Below, in pieces: positions 1-6,841 of a stretch of 7,945 nt of DNA (the stretch's first letter is position 1; every line of letters begins with the position of its first letter). A model generated the notes under the pieces. It worked only from the letters and a program-made list of their open reading frames with translations, had not been told where the DNA came from and did no database searches. The DNA is taken from contig CALFSF010000504.1 of assembly GCA_937917025.1 (NCBI GenBank), positions 1-7,945 of the forward strand. Direction: 5' to 3'. The stretch comes from an uncultured Paraburkholderia sp. (GTDB lineage: Bacteria; Pseudomonadota; Gammaproteobacteria; Burkholderiales; Burkholderiaceae). Made by a program: the position numbers and the translations under genes.

Positions 1-1
1 C

Positions 2-298
2 TACATCGAGGCCAACCTCGACTTGCCGCTCACGCTAACGGAACTCGCTGCCGTCGCTGGCCTGAGCGTGCCGCATTTCAAGGCGTTGTTCAGGGAGACG
101 CTCGGCACGCCGGTGCATCGGTATGTGATCCAGCGCAGGGTCGAGCGGGCGCGAGCGTTGCTGCTGGAGGGACGGCTGAGCGTCACGCAGATTGCGCTGG
201 AGACGGGCTTTGCGCATCAGAGCCATATGGCGCATTGGGTCAACCGGCTGCTGGGTGCGGCACCGCGTGACATTGCACGGGCAGGGCGGCGCGGATAG
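2..298 (+). CDS. AraC-family transcriptional regulator, C-terminal DNA-binding domain (5' partial)
   Basis: The reading frame is already open at the left edge, so only the last 98 codons are present and the N-terminal ligand-sensing part is missing. What remains is a full AraC/XylS DNA-binding domain of two helix-turn-helix units. The first contains LTELAAVAGLSVPHFKALFR and the second contains LSVTQIALETGFAHQSHMAH, followed by the usual GAAPRDI-type ending. In this family the second unit and its GF-x-x-x-S/H signature contact the promoter. The protein ends shortly after this domain with a basic tail (RAGRRG), as is usual. It converges on the flavoenzyme gene with 39 bases between the stop codons. 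Nothing visible shows its target or inducer. The family call is firm; any link to the flavoenzyme would be a guess. Confidence 0.93.
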   Translation, partial: YIEANLDLPLTLTELAAVAGLSVPHFKALFRETLGTPVHRYVIQRRVERARALLLEGRLSVTQIALETGFAHQSHMAHWVNRLLGAAPRDIARAGRRG

Positions 299-316
299 CG
301 CGGGGACCCACCGCGC
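298..316. terminator. Weak hairpin between convergent genes, possible terminator
   Basis: GCGCGG and CCGCGC form a perfect 6-bp stem around a 7-base loop in the 39-base gap between the AraC-type gene and the convergent flavoenzyme gene. It starts at the last base of the AraC stop codon. There is no T tract on either side, so it does not fit a classical intrinsic terminator. In such GC-rich DNA a stem of this size may also arise by chance. Confidence 0.25.
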
Positions 317-337
317 CGCGTCATGCGCAACACGCGA

Positions 338-2821
338 TCAGGCTTTGATCCTTGATGACTTCGGATCGTACGGCGCCTTGACGTGTAGCGTCGCCGGCAA
401 CATGTCTCCTGCAACATCGACGGCAAACCGGCCGCCTGCCAGAAACGCGTCATCGATCGTGCCCGCGGCGTTCGATACGTAGCCCATCGCAACTGGACAT
501 CCGAACGTGTGCCCAAAGGCGGCGGACGAGACGAATCCCACCACCATGCCGTCGCGCAGGATCGCTTCGCCGCCCCAGAGCATCCGGTCGCTGGCGCCAT
601 CGACGGTGAGCACGACCATGCGTCGCCGCAACGGCTCGGCCTTCAGTTTCAGCAACGCGTCGCGCCCGCGAAAAGCGGCGTCGCCAGCCAGCTTGCACGC
701 AAATCCAAGGCCCGCCTCGAACGGGTTCGAGTCCGGTGTCAGCTCACGTCCCCACGCGCGATATCCCTTTTCGATCCGCAGCGATTCGATCGCGTAGTAC
801 CCCGCGTTCACGAGTCCAAATTCCTTGCCCGCCGCATGTAGCGTTTCATACACGCCCACGGCAAACTCGACCGGCACATACAATTCCCATCCCAGCTCGC
901 CGACATAGGTCAATCGCGTCGCCCGCACCGTCGCATAGCCGATATCGACTTCCCGGCTTTGCCCGAAGGCAAACGCTTCGTTGCTGAAGTCTGCTCTGGA
1001 AACACGCTGCAAAAGCGCGCGCGAATGCGGTCCCATCACTGCAAGCACCGCATACTGGCCGGTGACGTCGACGAGCGTGCAGTGACTGTCCTGTGGAATG
1101 AGCTTTTCGATCGTGTCGAAATCGCGTGTGGTCTGCGCGGAACCGGTGACGATCAGATACTGGTCATCGGCAAGCCGCGTGAGCGTGAAATCCGATTCGT
1201 ACGTGCCGCGCTCGTTGAGCATGCCGGTATAGACCGTCGTGCCGGGCGGCACCGCGACATCGTTGGCAACGATGTGTTGCAATACGGTCTCGGCGTCGCG
1301 CCCCTTCACCAGAAATTTGGAGAACGACGTCATGTCGAAGAGCGCGACGGCCTCGCGGCACGCGCGGTGTTCCGCGCCGCTCCACGCCAGCCAGTTCTGC
1401 TGGCCGAACGCATAGTCGATCTGCGCTTCCGCTGGCGAGGGCGCAAAGAAATTCGCGCGCTCCCAACCCATCTTGCTGCCGAAACACGCACCGTCTTCCT
1501 TGAGAAGCGCGTAAAGCGGCGAGCGGCGAAACGGCCGCGCGCTGTCCAGTTCGCGATTCGGCCATGGCATCGCGTAATGCAGCCCGAGCGTTTCCTTGAC
1601 GCGGTCGTGCAGCCACGTGTCGTTACCGTTAAAGCGCGCGAAGCGGCGAATGTCGACGGGCCACAGGTCCATCGTCGGTTCGCCCGCGACGATCCATTCC
1701 GCGAGCGCCATGCCCGCGCCGCCGGCCGATGCGATACCCATCGAATTGAACCCGGCGCCGACGAAAAAGCGTTTCAGTTCGGGCGCCTCGCCCAGAATGA
1801 AGTTGTTGTCCGGCGTGAACGATTCCGGTCCGTTATAGAACTGCCTGACCTGCGCGGTTTCGAGCGCGGGCACGCGTTGCAGCGCGTTTTCCATCAGGAT
1901 CTGAAACTGGTCCCAGTCGTCGGGGAGCAGCTGGAACTCGAAGTTCTCGGGAATGCCATTCATGCCCCACGGTTTCGCGTCCGGCTCGAATCCGCCCATG
2001 ACAAGACCGCCGACTTCTTCCTTGAAATAGATGAAGCCATCCGGGTCGCGCATGACCGGCAGATCCGGATGCACACCGGCGATGCGTTCAGTAACGATGT
2101 AGTAATGCTCGGCGGAATGCAGCGGAACCGTCACGCCGCACAGACGGCCGACGGCCTTTGCCCACTGTCCCGCGCAATTGACGATGACGTCCGCTTTGAG
2201 CGTGCCTGCATCGCCATCCTTGTTTTGCCACACGAGGCCGCACGCTTCGCGCCCGCCTGAAGCAGACGGCCGCGTGTGAATCGCGGTCACGCGCGTGTTT
2301 TCGACGATGCGCGCACCGCCGGTTCGCGCGCCGCGCGCGAGCGCCTGGGTGAGATCGGTCGGATTCGCCTTGCCGTCGCCAGGCAGCCAGACAGCACCGA
2401 GCAGATCGTCCGTGCGCATCACCGGCCACAGTTCACCGGCTTCTTTCGGGCCGATCACGTCGCAGGCGACGCCGTACGCACGGGCCACAGCGGCCGTGCG
2501 TTTCAGTTGCGTCATGCGCTCGGCCGTGCGTGCGACCGACAGCGATCCACACTGCTTCCAGCCGGTACCCAGCCCTGTTTCCGCTTCGAGCTGCGCATAG
2601 AGCGCGGTCGAATAGCGGATCAGTTTCGTCATGCTTTCCTGCGCGCGCAACTGGCCGACAAGACCGGCCGCATGCCACGTCGTGCCGCACGACAACTGAC
2701 CCTGTTCGAGCAGCACGACGTCGGTCCAGCCGAGCTTCGTCAGGTGATACGCCACGGAACAGCCCACAATGCCGCCGCCGACGATCACCACACGCGCATG
2801 CTGGGGAAGAGGGGTTGTCAT
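338..2821 (-). CDS. FAD-dependent sarcosine/dimethylglycine dehydrogenase-type flavoenzyme with GcvT-like C-terminal domain
   Basis: This is a predicted oxidative demethylase of N-methyl amino acids (sarcosine or dimethylglycine type) that would pass the released one-carbon unit to tetrahydrofolate. The protein has 827 residues, close to the usual 800-860 for this two-domain family. Residues 11-20 (VVIVGGGIVG) are the FAD Rossmann motif and E39 is the expected ribose-binding acid. TTWHAAG at 47-53 carries H50, which matches the histidine that holds FAD covalently in characterised sarcosine/dimethylglycine enzymes. GPESFTPDNN (331-340) and GAGFNSMG (355-362) complete the DAO fold. From about residue 430 the folate-binding aminomethyltransferase half follows, with YESDF at 541-545 (D544 is the candidate folate acid), YVGELGWELYVP (639-650) and IEKGYRAWGREL (683-694). 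Motif spacing resembles mitochondrial sarcosine dehydrogenase more than dimethylglycine dehydrogenase, but the substrate is unproven. The ATG at 2821 is chosen because the FAD motif begins ten residues later; no good Shine-Dalgarno sequence precedes it. No signal peptide is seen, so it is probably cytoplasmic. Confidence 0.9.
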   Translation of the reverse strand: MTTPLPQHARVVIVGGGIVGCSVAYHLTKLGWTDVVLLEQGQLSCGTTWHAAGLVGQLRAQESMTKLIRYSTALYAQLEAETGLGTGWKQCGSLSVARTAERMTQLKRTAAVARAYGVACDVIGPKEAGELWPVMRTDDLLGAVWLPGDGKANPTDLTQALARGARTGGARIVENTRVTAIHTRPSASGGREACGLVWQNKDGDAGTLKADVIVNCAGQWAKAVGRLCGVTVPLHSAEHYYIVTERIAGVHPDLPVMRDPDGFIYFKEEVGGLVMGGFEPDAKPWGMNGIPENFEFQLLPDDWDQFQILMENALQRVPALETAQVRQFYNGPESFTPDNNFILGEAPELKRFFVGAGFNSMGIASAGGAGMALAEWIVAGEPTMDLWPVDIRRFARFNGNDTWLHDRVKETLGLHYAMPWPNRELDSARPFRRSPLYALLKEDGACFGSKMGWERANFFAPSPAEAQIDYAFGQQNWLAWSGAEHRACREAVALFDMTSFSKFLVKGRDAETVLQHIVANDVAVPPGTTVYTGMLNERGTYESDFTLTRLADDQYLIVTGSAQTTRDFDTIEKLIPQDSHCTLVDVTGQYAVLAVMGPHSRALLQRVSRADFSNEAFAFGQSREVDIGYATVRATRLTYVGELGWELYVPVEFAVGVYETLHAAGKEFGLVNAGYYAIESLRIEKGYRAWGRELTPDSNPFEAGLGFACKLAGDAAFRGRDALLKLKAEPLRRRMVVLTVDGASDRMLWGGEAILRDGMVVGFVSSAAFGHTFGCPVAMGYVSNAAGTIDDAFLAGGRFAVDVAGDMLPATLHVKAPYDPKSSRIKA

Positions 2822-3037
2822 GGTTGAATACCGTGAATATGTGTGGAAATATGTGGATATTAACCCAAAGTATATTGCGGAAAAAGCCGGTAATTTCAAG
2901 AAATTTTCTCGCGTCTGCTGTAAACAAGCCAAAAATTGGAACAAACATGTTGCTTTGTGTGAAAATACGAGGGATTGACTATCCAGATAGCCGACGCCTT
3001 GGTAGACTGCGGTCATCCGAGACCTGATGACACGCCC
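2822..3037. promoter_or_regulatory. AT-rich divergent control region between flavoenzyme and deoR-type gene
   Basis: These 216 bases are much richer in A and T than the flanking genes, especially 2822-2975. They must carry both promoters. Visible elements are a direct repeat AATATGTG at 2836-2843 and 2848-2855, a palindrome AACATGTT at 2944-2951 nested in ACAAA-N8-TTTGT (2941-2958), and a candidate minus-strand promoter reported separately. On the plus strand TTGACT (2975-2980) looks like a -35 element, but the best -10-like TAGACT (3003-3008) is 22 bases away, which is too far for a standard promoter. The deoR-side promoter is therefore unresolved. Which element binds the adjacent DeoR-type protein cannot be told from one sequence. 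Confidence 0.6.
2869..2899 (-). promoter_or_regulatory. Candidate sigma-70 promoter of the flavoenzyme gene
   Basis: Read on the minus strand, TTGAAA (2894-2899) is a good -35 box and TATACT (2869-2874) is a near-consensus -10 box. They are separated by 19 bases, the upper limit of normal spacing. Transcription would begin near 2862, leaving a leader of about 40 bases before the ATG at 2821. The AATATGTG direct repeats would then lie just downstream of the start site, a position suited to repression. Confidence 0.45.
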
Positions 3038-3832
3038 ATGTTCCCCACGCAGCGCCAGGCTGAAATCATGCGCATCGTGCGCGCGCAGCAGACCTGCACG
3101 ATTACCGCGCTGGCGCGGCTTTTCGATGTCTCCGACGAAACCATTCGCCGCACGGTCAAACCGATGATCGGCGACGGACTGCTCGTCAAGGTTCACGGCG
3201 GCGTCATGCTGCCCGGCCACGTCGACGAACCGCCGTTCCAGCGCCGCATGCTGGAGAGTCGCGCGGGCAAGCAGATCATCGCGGCGCGCATCGGCGAACT
3301 GGTCGAAGACGGCGATTCACTGATTCTCGACAGCGGCACCACCTGTGTTCACATCGCGCAGGCGTTGTGTGCGCACTCGCGGCTTACTGTCGTCACGAAT
3401 TCCGCGGAAATCGCGCGCACGCTCGCGCCACGCAACGAGAACCGCGTTTTCATGACGGGCGGGGAATTGCGTCCGGATGACGCTTCCGCGTTCGGCGAGA
3501 ACGTGCTGACCTTCATGCGCCAGTTCCACGTGCGCTACGCGATCGTTTCCGTGACGGCGATCGACAATCACGGGCACTTCATGGATTCGCTGCCGTGGGA
3601 TGCGACGTTTGCGCAAGCCGCCTTCGCGCAGGCGGAGCAGCGCGTCGTGGCGGCCGATCACGCAAAATTCGGCCACAGCGCGCTGGTGCGGGCATTCAGC
3701 CCTGAAGAAGTCGACCTGCTGGTCACGGATGAACCGTTGCCGCCGGAACCCGCCGACGCATTTTCGGCGGCCGGATTGAAGGTGAGGGTGGGGGCGCCGC
3801 GCGCAGGCGTCGAGTCTGCGATAACCGCGTGA
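3038..3832 (+). CDS. DeoR/GlpR-family transcriptional regulator
   Basis: A 264-residue protein, normal for DeoR-family repressors (about 250-265). Residues 3-58 form the winged helix-turn-helix: PTQRQAEIMRIV, TITALARLFDVSDETIRR and GLLVKVHGG. The usual RRDL after the recognition helix is RRTV here (37-40), a departure from the family pattern. Residues about 75-235 are the DeoRC sensor domain of the sugar-phosphate-isomerase-like fold, with DSGTTCVHIAQAL (98-110), VTNSAEIA (119-126), GGELRPDDAS (141-150) and DHAKFGHSALV (207-217). Family members typically bind a phosphorylated sugar or related metabolite; the ligand here is unknown. The ATG at 3038 is preferred because family proteins begin a few residues before the RQ-x-x-I helix. 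A TTG at 2975 in the same frame would add 21 unlike residues. The divergent position suggests control of the flavoenzyme gene (inference). It ends 3 bases from the convergent bluB. Confidence 0.92.
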   Translation: MFPTQRQAEIMRIVRAQQTCTITALARLFDVSDETIRRTVKPMIGDGLLVKVHGGVMLPGHVDEPPFQRRMLESRAGKQIIAARIGELVEDGDSLILDSGTTCVHIAQALCAHSRLTVVTNSAEIARTLAPRNENRVFMTGGELRPDDASAFGENVLTFMRQFHVRYAIVSVTAIDNHGHFMDSLPWDATFAQAAFAQAEQRVVAADHAKFGHSALVRAFSPEEVDLLVTDEPLPPEPADAFSAAGLKVRVGAPRAGVESAITA

Positions 3833-3835
3833 GGC

Positions 3836-4534
3836 TCAAGCGTCTTTAACGGCGCTGACGTTGACGTTCACGCCATCATCGCGAGGCGCATCTTCTTCGG
3901 GCCAGCAATTCTCGAACACACACGCTTCGAGCGGCATCCGCGATGCCCAGCGTTCGGTTTCGAGCATCGGTTGATCGTAAAACGCTTCGACGTGCCCGAG
4001 ACACAGAATGGCCACCGGCCGCGCACCGGCTGGCATGCGCAGCAGCGTGCGCACTTCGTCGACGTCGAAGAGCGAAACCCATCCCATCCCGAGACCTTCC
4101 GCGCGCGCCGCGAGCCACATGTTCTGGATCGCGCACGCAACGGAAGCGAGGTCCATTTCCGGCAGCGTACGGCGGCCGAAAATGTGTTTTTCCCGATCGT
4201 CCATGAGCGCCATGACGAGCAGCTCGCCGCACTCGAGCATGCCTTCCACTTTCAGCTTCATGAACTCGTCGCGACGCTTGCCGAGCGCGTCGGCGGTATT
4301 GAGCCGCTCGCGCTCGACAGCGGCATGCAGGGCGGTGCGAAGCGAAGCATCGGTGATGCGGCCAATGCGCCATGGCTGCATGAAACCGACGCTCGGTGCG
4401 TGATGGGCGGCATCCAGCAAACGCTTCAATACAGCGGGATCGACCGGATCGCTGACGAAGTGCCGCATGTCGCGTCGCTCGTGAATGGCGCGATAGACGG
4501 CCGCGCGGTCCGGGTCGCTAAAACGCTTCGCCAT
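3836..4534 (-). CDS. bluB: 5,6-dimethylbenzimidazole synthase BluB
   Basis: BluB is an oxygen-dependent enzyme of the nitroreductase fold that breaks up reduced FMN to make 5,6-dimethylbenzimidazole, the lower axial ligand of cobalamin. The 232-residue protein shows the BluB-type RRDMRHF near the N-terminus (20-26; D22 is the likely counterpart of the conserved catalytic-region aspartate), APSVGFMQPWR (46-56), the diagnostic GRRTLPEMDLASV (120-132) and GMGWVSLFD (149-157), where S154 matches the conserved serine. These separate it from ordinary nitroreductases. The C-terminus after about 212 is an acidic, poorly conserved tail. It is the last gene of the cob operon, its ATG lying 17 bases inside the end of cobB, without a clear Shine-Dalgarno sequence, so translational coupling is likely. 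Its presence implies aerobic synthesis of true DMB-cobalamin. Confidence 0.95.
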   Translation of the reverse strand: MAKRFSDPDRAAVYRAIHERRDMRHFVSDPVDPAVLKRLLDAAHHAPSVGFMQPWRIGRITDASLRTALHAAVERERLNTADALGKRRDEFMKLKVEGMLECGELLVMALMDDREKHIFGRRTLPEMDLASVACAIQNMWLAARAEGLGMGWVSLFDVDEVRTLLRMPAGARPVAILCLGHVEAFYDQPMLETERWASRMPLEACVFENCWPEEDAPRDDGVNVNVSAVKDA

Positions 4535-5816
4535 GAAAGAGTGCAGCCGTGAAAGCCGGGTTGGAGGGCCAGTAACCGTGCATGTAAGTCGCGACGATGC
4601 TGCCTGTTCGAAACACCGCTTCGCCCGGTGCAGTCGATTGCGCGCACACGGCAGTCGTCAGCGGCGTCATCGTCGTCTCCATGCGTGAGTAATGGAACGT
4701 GTGCCCATGCATCGCGCCGTGCTTACCGTTGATCTGCTGCATGCCGAGCGACGCGAGACGGGATTGCATCGTCGCATGACCAGGCAGCAGCCCGAGCATC
4801 GGCGTGCGCGTGCCGCCGATGTCGGTGAGTGTATCCAGCAGATACAGCATGCCGCCGCATTCGGCAATCAGTGTTTTGCCGGCCCGCGCATGGGCGCGAA
4901 TCGCCGCCGCGCTGACCGTGTTGCGCGAAAGCGTTTGCGCATGCAGTTCCGGATAGCCGCCGGGCAGCCAGAGCGCGTCGGCGGCCGCGGGTACGGGTTC
5001 GTCGGCGAGCGGCGAAAAATACGCGACGCGCGCACCGAGCTTCTCAAGAAGCGTGACGTTGGCCGGATAAATAAACGAAAACGCCGCGTCGCGTGCAATG
5101 GCGATCTGCATGCCGTCGAGCAGACGCGGCATCGCCTCGTGTGATGCCTCGCCAAAATCGATGGACGCCGGCAGATCGGCAAGCGGCGTGCCGGCCAATG
5201 CATCGGCGGCGCGATCGATGCGCGCGTCGAGGTCGGCGATTTCGCCGGCCTGATGGAGACCGAGATGGCGGTCCGGCAACTCGATGTCGCTCGCGCTCGC
5301 GATATGTCCCATCCAGCGCAAACCGCCAGGCAGCGCGTCTTCAAGCATTTGCGCATGCCGCGCCGACCCGACGCGGTTCGCGAACACGCCATGAAACGGC
5401 ACCCCTTGCCGGAAATGCGCGAGGCCGAAGGCGATCGCGCCAAACGTCTGCGCCATGGCTTTGGCCGAAATCACGCCGACCACCGGCACGTTGAACGTCG
5501 TCGCCAGATCGGCGCTGGAAGGCGTGCCGTCGAAAAGACCCATCACGCCTTCGATCAGGATCAGGTCGGCGCTTCCTGCCGCTTCGGCCAGCAGCGCGCG
5601 GCACGCCCGCTCGCCGACCATCCACAGATCGAGCGACTGCACCGCCGTGCCGCTCGCCCGCGCAAGAATCATCGGGTCGAGAAAATCGGGCCCTGTCTTG
5701 AAGACGCGTACGCGTCGCCCCATCCGCGCGTGATGGCGCGCGAGACCGGCGGTAATCGTGGTCTTGCCCTGACCCGAGGCCGGTGCGCTAATGAAAAGGG
5801 CGGGGCACGCGGACAT
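4518..5816 (-). CDS. cobB: Cobyrinate (or hydrogenobyrinate) a,c-diamide synthase CobB/CbiA
   Basis: This is the ATP- and glutamine-dependent amidase that converts the a and c carboxylates of the corrin ring to amides. It has 432 residues, slightly shorter than many CbiA/CobB proteins (about 430-460). The N-terminal dethiobiotin-synthetase-like half has the P-loop APASGQGKTT (11-20), GPDFLDP (42-48, with D44) and IEGVMGLFDG (88-97, with E89 and D96), matching the acidic residues known to matter in CbiA. The C-terminal class-I glutamine amidotransferase half has LWLPGGYPELHA (282-293), AECGGMLYL (318-326) with nucleophile C320, and YMHGYWPSNP (411-420) with catalytic H413. Whether the natural substrate is the cobalt-free ring (aerobic route) or cobyrinate cannot be read from the sequence alone. 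It starts 3 bases after the cobO stop; a GGA about 10 bases upstream is at best a weak ribosome-binding site. Confidence 0.95.
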   Translation of the reverse strand: MSACPALFISAPASGQGKTTITAGLARHHARMGRRVRVFKTGPDFLDPMILARASGTAVQSLDLWMVGERACRALLAEAAGSADLILIEGVMGLFDGTPSSADLATTFNVPVVGVISAKAMAQTFGAIAFGLAHFRQGVPFHGVFANRVGSARHAQMLEDALPGGLRWMGHIASASDIELPDRHLGLHQAGEIADLDARIDRAADALAGTPLADLPASIDFGEASHEAMPRLLDGMQIAIARDAAFSFIYPANVTLLEKLGARVAYFSPLADEPVPAAADALWLPGGYPELHAQTLSRNTVSAAAIRAHARAGKTLIAECGGMLYLLDTLTDIGGTRTPMLGLLPGHATMQSRLASLGMQQINGKHGAMHGHTFHYSRMETTMTPLTTAVCAQSTAPGEAVFRTGSIVATYMHGYWPSNPAFTAALFHGEAF

Positions 5817-5819
5817 CGT

Positions 5820-6422
5820 TCAGAATTCCACGCCGCGTTGCGCCTTCACGCCCTGCTCGCGATACGGATGCTTGACGATCCGCATTTCGGTGACGAGGTC
5901 GGCCGCTTCGATCAGCGCATCGGGTGCGTGACGGCCCGTCACGACAACGTGCACCATGTCCGGACGCGCGCCCAGCACTTCGAGCACTTCGTCGAGCGGA
6001 AGATATTCATACTTCAGCACGGTATTCAGCTCGTCGAGAATGACCATCTGATAGTCGCCGCTTTCGATCATGCGGCGCGCCTCGTTCCAGCCCTTGCGGG
6101 CCGTCGCGATGTCCTTGTCGCGGTCCTGCGTATTCCATGTGTAGCCGTCGCCCATCGTGATGAATTCGCAATGGGCCTGCGCGCCGAGGAAGTCGCGCTC
6201 GGACGTATGAAGCGCGCCCTTGATGAACTGCACCACGCCCAGTTTCATGCCGTGTCCGAGCACGCGCACGGCCATGCCGAACGCGGCGGTGGTCTTGCCC
6301 TTGCCGGTGCCCGTGTTGACGATCAGCAGGCCTTTTTCGGCCGTCGCCGAAGCCTGTTTCTTCTCGTGGCCCTCGCGACGGCGCTGTGTCATGCGTTGAT
6401 GCGATTCGGGATCTGTTTTCAT
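5820..6422 (-). CDS. cobO: Cob(I)yrinic acid a,c-diamide adenosyltransferase CobO (BtuR/CobA-type)
   Basis: It transfers the 5'-deoxyadenosyl group of ATP to cob(I)alt corrinoids, forming the Co-C bond of adenosylcobalamin. The 200-residue length is typical. The protein has a basic, charged N-terminus (1-30), the P-loop NTGTGKGKTTAAFG (36-49), VVQFIKG (63-69), the Walker-B-like MVILDELN (126-133), VTGRHAPDALIEAADLVTEM (161-180) and the family's hallmark C-terminal end HPYREQGVKAQRGVEF. The ATG at 6422 is chosen because it has AGGA at 6429-6432, six bases upstream, and overlaps the cobE stop as ATGA. Much longer in-frame starts inside cobE give arginine-rich, non-family sequence. It sits directly before cobB, whose product it adenosylates after cobalt insertion and reduction. 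Confidence 0.95.
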   Translation of the reverse strand: MKTDPESHQRMTQRRREGHEKKQASATAEKGLLIVNTGTGKGKTTAAFGMAVRVLGHGMKLGVVQFIKGALHTSERDFLGAQAHCEFITMGDGYTWNTQDRDKDIATARKGWNEARRMIESGDYQMVILDELNTVLKYEYLPLDEVLEVLGARPDMVHVVVTGRHAPDALIEAADLVTEMRIVKHPYREQGVKAQRGVEF

Positions 6423-6841
6423 GGCGTGTCCTGTTGCCCGGAGGCGGTCGGGTTGCGGGGTAATCGCGGCGCGCTGGCGATGGCGACCGTCACGCCATCG
6501 AGCACGGTTTTGGGGACAATCAGCGCGGCGCCAGGCAGCGCGAGCAGCGCGCACGGCTCGCATACGCCGTCGACGCCAAGTTTCGCGCGCACCGCACTGG
6601 ATGGCGTGGGCAGGTCGCCGCATGCGTCGATCTGTTCTGCGGTGAACGTGCGCAACGCGAGCGTGTAGCAAGCGCAGAATCCAGCGATGCCAGGCTCGTG
6701 CGCTTTCGATTCGATCGTGGCGACGGCGCTCACGTCGTCGAGCGAACGGCCCGCGAGCGCGAGCGCCGCGCGCACGGCGGACTCGATCTGCCGGGCGGAC
6801 ACGTTGCGCCTGCAACCGATGCCGACTGTCAGCGTTTTCAT
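6419..6841 (-). CDS. cobE: CobE, CbiG C-terminal-domain protein of cobalamin biosynthesis
   Basis: A 140-residue protein corresponding to the C-terminal domain of CbiG as a stand-alone CobE. It shows GIGCRR (7-12), ATIESKAHEPGI (41-52), FCACYTLALRTFTAEQI (55-71) and SSAVRAKLGVDGVCEPCALL (81-100), then KTVLDGVTVAIA (111-122). CobE is needed for cobalamin formation in aerobic-pathway bacteria, but its exact step is less well defined than that of its neighbours; in CbiG the N-terminal part opens a lactone, and that part is absent here. The last 15 or so residues are a loose polar tail. Its ATG overlaps the cobA stop by four bases (ATGA) and its own stop overlaps cobO the same way, with no strong Shine-Dalgarno sequence of its own. 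It therefore probably depends on ribosomes leaving cobA. Confidence 0.88.
   Translation of the reverse strand: MKTLTVGIGCRRNVSARQIESAVRAALALAGRSLDDVSAVATIESKAHEPGIAGFCACYTLALRTFTAEQIDACGDLPTPSSAVRAKLGVDGVCEPCALLALPGAALIVPKTVLDGVTVAIASAPRLPRNPTASGQQDTP

Noticed and set aside
959..2260. Long plus-strand open frame (433 codons) opposite the flavoenzyme gene
   Set aside because: It is fully antisense to a well-supported FAD/GcvT protein, its product is arginine- and histidine-rich without any family motif, and such frames are common opposite genes with very high GC at third positions.
2975..3037. TTG start at 2975 for the DeoR-type gene
   Set aside because: The purine-rich GAGGGA lies directly against the TTG, too close to act as a ribosome-binding site, and the 21 added residues are unlike the start of family proteins; TTGACT here may instead be a promoter element.
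2822..3220. N-terminal extension of the flavoenzyme to an upstream ATG at 3220
   Set aside because: The extra 133 residues cross the AT-rich promoter region and the start of the divergent regulator gene and resemble no domain; the FAD motif sits correctly near the N-terminus when the ATG at 2821 is used.
5253..6668. Long plus-strand open frame (471 codons) opposite cobB, cobO and cobE
   Set aside because: It crosses three well-supported genes on the other strand, shows no recognisable domain and has the composition of a codon-shadow frame.
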